Below are positions 1 to 10,000 of a DNA stretch of 10,000 nucleotides, one piece after another. Below the pieces are notes generated by a model. That model did no database searches. It was not told where the DNA came from and saw nothing but the letters and a program-made list of their open reading frames with translations. The first letter of the stretch is position 1, and the number at the start of each line of letters is the position of its first letter. Source of the stretch: Eimeria necatrix (taxonomy: Eukaryota; Apicomplexa; Conoidasida; Eucoccidiorida; Eimeriidae); NCBI RefSeq assembly GCF_000499385.1, contig NW_013654505.1, positions 7,501 through 17,500 on the forward strand, read 5' to 3'. The position numbers and the translations under genes were made by a program.

Positions 1-695
1 AAGAGAAAATAAATAAAAAGGAGACATTTTAATAAAAGGCACAATAAATAAAAAGGAGACACATTTTGAGCAAATGAGAAGATTCAATCAAATGGAGACA
101 ATCTGTTTTTGAATGATACAATTAATTCAAAGGAAACGATAAATTAAAAGGAGACAATTCTTAAAAAGAAACAAATTAATTGAAAGGAGGCACTTTTAAT
201 AAAAGAGACAATAAATTAAGAAGAGACATTTTCGGCAAAAGAAATAATAAACAAAAAGGAGACACAATTTAAAAGAAAACAAATAGAGAGGAGAAAATTG
301 AAAAAAAAAGACAACAAAAATAAAAGAAACAAACAAGGAGACGATTAAAAACAAGAAACAAATACAAAAAGGAGACAATTGAAAACAAATAAACAAAAAG
401 GAGACAATTAAAAACAAATAAACAAAAAGGAGACAATTAAAAACAAAAAACAAAAAGGAAACAACTAAAAACAGAAACAAAAGTAAAAAGGAGACAACTA
501 AAAGCAAAACCAAAAACAAAAAGGAGACAATTAAAAACAAAAAACAAAAAGGAGACAACTAAAAACAGAAACGAAAGTAAAAAGGAGACAATTAAAAACA
601 AATAAACAAAAAGGAGACAATAAAAAACAAATAAATAAAAAGGAGACAATAAAAAACAAATAAATAAAAAGGAGACAAAGAAAGAAAGAAAACAA
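1..695. repeat. A-rich GGAGAC minisatellite in the 3' flank of ACS
   Basis: Seventeen or so copies of AAAAAGGAGACAATT-type sequence, separated by A-rich spacers such as AAAAACAAATAAACA, with spacing near 30 bp and most regular between about 360 and 690. In the sense of the gene this is TGTCTCCTTTTT in a T-rich 3' region starting right after the stop codon, so part is probably 3' UTR. The long minus-strand open frames here are Phe/Leu-rich low complexity, not genes. No poly(A) signal could be singled out. Confidence 0.85.
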
Positions 696-714
696 AAAGA
701 AAAAAGACTGACTC

Positions 715-6980
<6,266 letters not shown>

Positions 6981-6984
6981 CGTC

Positions 6985-7003
6985 CCGCACCGCAGCAGCG
7001 CCT

Positions 7004-7057
<54 letters not shown>

Positions 7058-7394
7058 GTGGTGGTGGCGGCAGCGGCTCGGGTTTCGGAGGGGATGCTGC
7101 TGCTGCTGCAGCAGCAGCAGAGGCGGCTGCTGCAGAAGCTGCTAAGCAGCACCAGCTAGCCATCTGCCACAGAAAAGCAGCAGCAGCAGCAGCAGCTGCT
7201 GCTGCTGCTGCTGCTGCTGCTGCAGGCCTAGCAGCACAGCAGCTGCGGATGAGCCGCTGCTGCTTCAGCTGCTGCAGCAGTAGGGGGCTGAACCTCCCTT
7301 GGCCCCAAGGGCTCCAACAAGGCAGCCTTGGCTGCAGCAGCAGCAGCTGCTGCTGCTGCTGCTGCAGCAAACTGCGTTGTTGCTGCTGCTGCAT
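6985..7394 (-). repeat. CAG/CTG cluster upstream of ACS exon 1, possible N-terminal extension
   Basis: Includes (CAG)17 at 7005-7055, inverted CAG/CTG runs centred near 7195, and a further cluster at 7336-7394. In the frame of exon 1 there is no stop up to an ATG at 7394; the 138 codons would encode Gln, Ala, Pro and Leu homopolymers. Homopolymeric amino-acid runs are known in Eimeria proteins, so translation is possible, but such tracts rarely contain stops in any frame. The opposite strand also has a Ser/Gly/Ala-rich open frame. Confidence 0.6.
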
Positions 7395-7510
7395 GCGCCA
7401 ACTCTGAGACTTCCCAAGCTTTTTTGCATTTGCATTAACAACAGAAAAAAGAAAAAGAAAAGAAATGCAGAAGCTTGAGGAGTCGCGGGCGGCTGGGCTG
7501 GGGCTCTGGA

Positions 7511-7524
7511 GTGTACGTACACCT
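7511..7524. promoter_or_regulatory. GTGTACGTACAC palindrome, copy upstream of ACS
   Basis: GTGTACGTACACCT, sharing the 12-bp palindromic core with the 8669-8702 pair and, less perfectly, with 6821-6833. Its recurrence near the 5' end of the gene suggests a protein-binding site, possibly for an ApiAP2 factor; this is inference only. Confidence 0.4.
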
Positions 7525-7550
7525 CAAGCAATGCTGGGAACCGCAGACCC

Positions 7551-7703
7551 AAACCCTAAACCCTAAACCCTAAACCCTAAACCCTGAGTCGAACCTACCG
7601 AATTGGAGTCACAGGGCGACAGTGTATGCAGGTTAGAAACCGCCGTAAGGAATGAGACACGCTGCGCGCGCCGAGGGTTTAGGGTTTAGGGTTTAGGGTT
7701 TAG
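7551..7703. repeat. Two telomere-like arrays upstream of ACS
   Basis: CCCTAAA array at 7551-7585 and TTTAGGG array at 7675-7703, facing each other across about 90 nt of unique sequence. The same head-to-head layout occurs around introns 5 and 7. Confidence 0.9.
7599..7661 (-). other. Candidate 5' exon of ACS, weak
   Basis: Segment bounded by GCGCGCGCAG on its 5' side and TTCG|GTAGGT on its 3' side, flanked outside by telomere-like arrays in opposite orientation (7551-7585 and 7675-7703), like the ACS exons. It is 63 nt with an open phase-0 frame. No homology was recognised; it could be a 5' UTR exon or nothing. Confidence 0.2.
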
Positions 7704-7723
7704 CGCTTAGGCCCTGAAGCTAC

Positions 7724-7756
7724 GAAACTGAAGTCAATCTGCTCCGGAGTCAGCAT
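7724..7756 (-). other. Candidate first coding exon, weak
   Basis: Reverse strand ATG at 7756 opens MLTPEQIDFSF and is followed by TTC|GTAGCT, phase 0, compatible with the candidate exon at 7599-7661 and the acceptor at 7002-7004. The support is only phase and composition. Confidence 0.15.
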
Positions 7757-7798
7757 TAAGAATATCCTTAAAGGGCCACAAGGCACGCAGCGAGTAAG

Positions 7799-7852
7799 CA
7801 GCAGCAGCTGCTGCTGCTCCAGCAGCAGCTGCTGCTGCTGCTGCTGCTGCTC
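7799..7852. repeat. Double CAG/CTG palindrome
   Basis: Two adjacent inverted repeats, each AGCAGCAGCTGCTGCT-like, separated by CTCC, followed by more CTG units. Either strand could fold into a stem. Confidence 0.85.
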
Positions 7853-8017
7853 CCGTTATACTGTGCTGCAGCATTGGCAGCGTCTGTGCTGCGCCCCACT
7901 ACTAACAGCCACTGCGCTTAGGCATTTCTTTCTCCTTTACTTTTATTTGCAAAAGGAGTTAAATGGGGAAGGCTCAATTAGGGGATAACATTAAGTGTGG
8001 AGGGAGAAGCACGAAGC

Positions 8018-8082
8018 GGCAAGCAGCAGCAGCAGCAGCAGCAGCAGCAGTGCTGCTGCTGCTGCTGCTGCTGCTGCATTGC
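8018..8082. repeat. (CAG)9-(TGC)9 near-perfect palindrome
   Basis: Nine CAG units (8024-8050) run directly into nine TGC units (8051-8077), giving an inverted repeat with essentially no loop. The symmetry extends outward through GCAA and TTGC with a one-base offset. Open frames across it encode poly-Ala/Leu or poly-Ser/Ala and are not credible genes. Confidence 0.9.
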
Positions 8083-8410
8083 ATGATTCTCGCGATTTGT
8101 TTCTTTTATTTTTATATAAATACAAAAATAAATCCTTTTTTAATTTATTTGTTCCTTTTTATTTTCAATTCAGAGGCAACAGAGGCGAGATCTCGGCAGA
8201 CACCTCAGGGCGCTGCGGTCGTTCGCCGACGCCCAGCCTCAGGAAGTGGGACTTTGACATTTTTTACTTTAATTAATTTATTTTTTATTTCTTGTGAATA
8301 AAACTATTTCTTTTTATTTTCCGAAGTCCAAAAAGGGGGGAAAGGAGCAGCCTGGGGGCCTAGTTCACCAGCAGCTGCAATTATTGAATTGGAAATGTTC
8401 CCGAAATGTA

Positions 8411-8482
8411 CCAGTTTGCTGCTGCTGCTGCTGCTGCAGCTGAAACTGCCACTGCAACTGCTGCTGCTGCTGCGCTGCTGTA
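8411..8482. repeat. Interrupted CTG cluster
   Basis: CTG runs at about 8417-8438 and 8459-8482, separated by CTGCAACTG-type variants. The flanks 8083-8410 and 8483-8660 are AT-rich DNA in which no gene or RNA was recognised. Confidence 0.8.
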
Positions 8483-8667
8483 GCTCCCAGTGCCAGCAGC
8501 AAGTAGTTCAAATCAATTGGTAATAATGATAATGAAAAGCAAACTTAATTATGTTAAATTAATTGCATGCAAAATAAGGCCCATCAGCCCATTAATTCAA
8601 CTTTTTCACTTCGTAAACATTTTTGTGAAACTGAAAGTGCAGCTTCTGCAAACGGCAGCAGCTCCTC

Positions 8668-8702
8668 AGGTGTACGTACACTGCTGAGGTGTACGTACAC
8701 CT
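8668..8702. promoter_or_regulatory. Tandem pair of GTGTACGTACAC palindromes
   Basis: AGGTGTACGTACAC at 8668-8681 and the perfect 16-bp palindrome AGGTGTACGTACACCT at 8687-8702, with centres 19-20 bp apart (about two helical turns). A degenerate relative, GTGTCTGTACACCTGAAAG, lies at 9463-9481 and shares the CCTGAAAG tail of the 8687 copy. Confidence 0.5.
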
Positions 8703-8823
8703 GAAAGCCCTGCTGCTGAGGACACATTTTCTTCTTCCACTTAAAATTATTTTAATTAAAGTTAGTGTCCCCTGCTGGCCTCAAACCTCCTTCAAGAAAG
8801 CCTAGCAAAGACAGCTGTTTCCT

Positions 8824-8975
8824 ACCCAGCTAGCTAGCGAGCTAGCTAGCCAGCTGGCTAGCCAGCTAGCTGGCCAGCTAGCTAGCCAACTATCTGGCCA
8901 ACTAACTAGCCAGCTAGGCAGCCAACTAGATAGCTAGCTAGCTCTATAACCAGCTAACTAGCTGGCTAGCTGGCA
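8824..8975. repeat. CTAG/CCAG-based degenerate array
   Basis: Irregular array of AGCTAGC, CCAGCTGGCTAG and CAACTAACTAG variants, related to the array in intron 8. The surrounding DNA (8703-8823 and 8976-9183) shows no recognisable gene. Confidence 0.88.
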
Positions 8976-9183
8976 AGCTTGCTGGTGGTGCCTCATGGCG
9001 CTCGGGATTTGTTCTGTTGGAGCCCCTTTTGAGGCTTTAAATGAATTAAATGCTTTTAATTTATCTTTAACGATTTAATTGGCTCTTCTGAGTTTGCCCA
9101 GCTAGCCATTTCTCCTCTAACAAACAAAACACCAAAAGGCTCCCTTTGCCTTCGAAGACAAAGACTAGCCGCTTGCCCGGAAG

Positions 9184-9380
9184 ATAGCTGTGGCTAGCCG
9201 CGGCTAACCGTGGCTAGCTGTGGCTAGCTGTGGCTAGCCGCGGCTAGCTGTGGCTAGCTGTGGCTAGCTGTGGCTAGCCATGGCTAGCTGTGGCTAGCTG
9301 TGGCTAGCTGTGGCTAGCCATGGCTAGCTGTGGCTAGCTGTGGCTAGCTGTGGCCAGCCATGGCTAGCTGTGGCTAGCTG
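9184..9380. repeat. 10-bp TGGCTAGCTG minisatellite with 40-bp higher-order period
   Basis: Nineteen 10-bp units in register from 9191 to 9380. Most are TGGCTAGCTG, but the units at 9191, 9231, 9271, 9311 and 9351 end in CCG or CCA instead, so a variant recurs every fourth unit. Each unit holds the palindrome GCTAGC. Confidence 0.95.
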
Positions 9381-9521
9381 AGCCGAAGAAAATTTCACTA
9401 AAGTTCTTGCGCCTTTGTGCGTGCAGAGCTGACTGCAGCGCAGTGTCTCTGCAGCTCTTCAAGTGTCTGTACACCTGAAAGAGGTCCCCGCTGAAGCGCC
9501 AAGCAAAGTGGACATAAAGTC

Positions 9522-9877
9522 CCAAACCCTAAACCCTAAACCCCAATTCAGTGCTTTGCGGCAAATGGGGCTGGCTGGGGACTTCAAAGCCCGGAAACTG
9601 CACACGAATACTGCTGTAAAGCGCCTGGGGCATTTGAAGAAGCCCCAAAACCTAAACCCTAAACCCTAAACCCCAAACCCTAAACCCTAAACCCCTGACT
9701 TCCGCCCGCGCCGCACAAACGAACACGAACGTAAACCCTAAACCCTCACGTTTCAGCACATTTGGCCGAGAACCACTGCGCAAACGCTCACACTCCACGT
9801 AATTCAGTGTTAGGTTGGGCGTTCACGGCCTAGGGTTTAGGGTTTAGGGTTTAGGGTTTGGGGTTTAGGGTTTAGGA
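9522..9877. repeat. Telomere-like array cluster near the right edge
   Basis: CCCTAAA arrays at 9522-9545, 9652-9692 and 9734-9746, then a TTTAGGG array at 9830-9877. The unique pieces between them (9546-9651, 9693-9733, 9747-9829) have the size and flanks of ACS exons or introns. One, 9747-9773 on the minus strand, sits between TTTGCGCAG and GTGAGG, but no protein similarity was recognised. Confidence 0.85.
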
Positions 9878-9960
9878 CTTGGGTTTCAGCTTCCAGCGTT
9901 GGGCGATCAGGGCTTGGGGGTCCTTCTGGCACGTGATGTCCCACAGCCGCGGCGTTGCCT
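9872..9960 (-). CDS. Possible terminal exon of an upstream gene, product unknown
   Basis: Reverse strand, after CCCCGCAG at 9968-9961, encodes ATPRLWDITCQKDPQALIAQ then RWKLKPKS and stops at TAA (9874-9872). The amino-acid mix looks protein-like, but I do not recognise it. An in-frame stop at 9982-9980 means an acceptor is needed between there and the exon. The stop lies in the first CCCTAAA unit of the adjacent array. Alternatively AA|GTCCTA is a donor and the gene continues downstream. The 5' part lies beyond the window. Confidence 0.35.
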
Positions 9961-10000
9961 CTGCGGGGTTTTCTTCGGCTTAATTTGCCAGTGAAGCCGC

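Larger units (their letters stand above)
6981..9871. other. Region upstream of ACS without a confident gene
   Basis: About 2.9 kb between the ACS start used here and the possible exon at the right edge. Apart from the repeats and palindromes listed separately, it is AT-rich or mixed unique DNA. No tRNA, rRNA or recognisable protein segment was seen. The promoter and 5' UTR of ACS should lie here, but no core promoter motif can be pointed to. Confidence 0.6.

Noticed and set aside
196..649. Minus-strand frames of 70-120 codons rich in Phe, Leu, Val and Ser, membrane-protein-like
   Set aside because: They are read-through of the T-rich GGAGAC minisatellite; overlapping frames show the same pattern and there is no motif or splice structure.
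7963..8301. Plus-strand frames with poly-Ala/poly-Leu or poly-Ser/Ala followed by a hydrophobic stretch
   Set aside because: The homopolymers come from the CAG-TGC palindrome and the hydrophobic part from T-rich DNA; two overlapping frames look equally good and no family was recognised.
9184..9380. CRISPR-like array
   Set aside because: Units are contiguous 10-mers without unique spacers, and the setting is a eukaryotic nuclear gene region.
9463..9669. Plus-strand 68-codon frame
   Set aside because: It crosses two telomere-like arrays, ends in array translation (NPKP) and has no recognisable motif; the flanks suggest exon or intron pieces on the minus strand if anything.

Overview
The window looks like repeat-rich nuclear DNA of a coccidian apicomplexan, most likely Eimeria. 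The signs are long (CAG)n tracts, dozens of short TTTAGGG/CCCTAAA arrays (the Eimeria telomere unit, also used by plants) scattered inside a gene, and an intron-dense gene for an apicomplexan-type acyl-CoA synthetase. Alternating repeat-rich and repeat-poor segments are established for Eimeria chromosomes. The species cannot be fixed from sequence alone.

One gene dominates. Minus-strand exons between about 6980 and 715 join into one uninterrupted 714-residue long-chain acyl-CoA synthetase (AMP-forming): 15 exons, 2,145 nt of coding sequence including the stop, 14 introns totalling 4,121 nt. I built the model by hand. Every junction keeps frame, and family motifs split across introns are restored (TSGTTGLPKG at exons 8/9, FKLAH-GEYVAPE at 12/13, GDSLE-AALVAVVVP at 13/14). 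The true start is uncertain, because the frame stays open upstream through poly-Leu, Pro, Ala and Gln tracts to an ATG at 7394.

Layout: 1-714 is the 3' flank, filled by an A-rich GGAGAC minisatellite. 715-6980 is the gene; most exon edges touch a telomere-like array, a CTG tract, a CTAG tract or an AT-rich TTAAT tract. 6981-7400 is dense CAG/CTG. 7400-9870 has no convincing complete gene; it holds telomere-like arrays, CAG/CTG palindromes, GTGTACGTACAC palindromes and two CTAG-based arrays, one with 10-bp units in a 40-bp higher-order period. 9872-9960 may be the last exon of another minus-strand gene, cut by the window edge.

The strongest unusual signals are: (1) telomere-like repeats fused to splice sites, apparently supplying parts of donors and acceptors; (2) decayed second copies of exon starts with their acceptors, lying in the intron just upstream of the functional exon (clear for exons 14 and 12, weaker for 11); (3) three GC-AG introns supported by frame and family spacing; (4) CTG tracts, one the complement of 48 perfect CAGs, directly before 3' splice sites.
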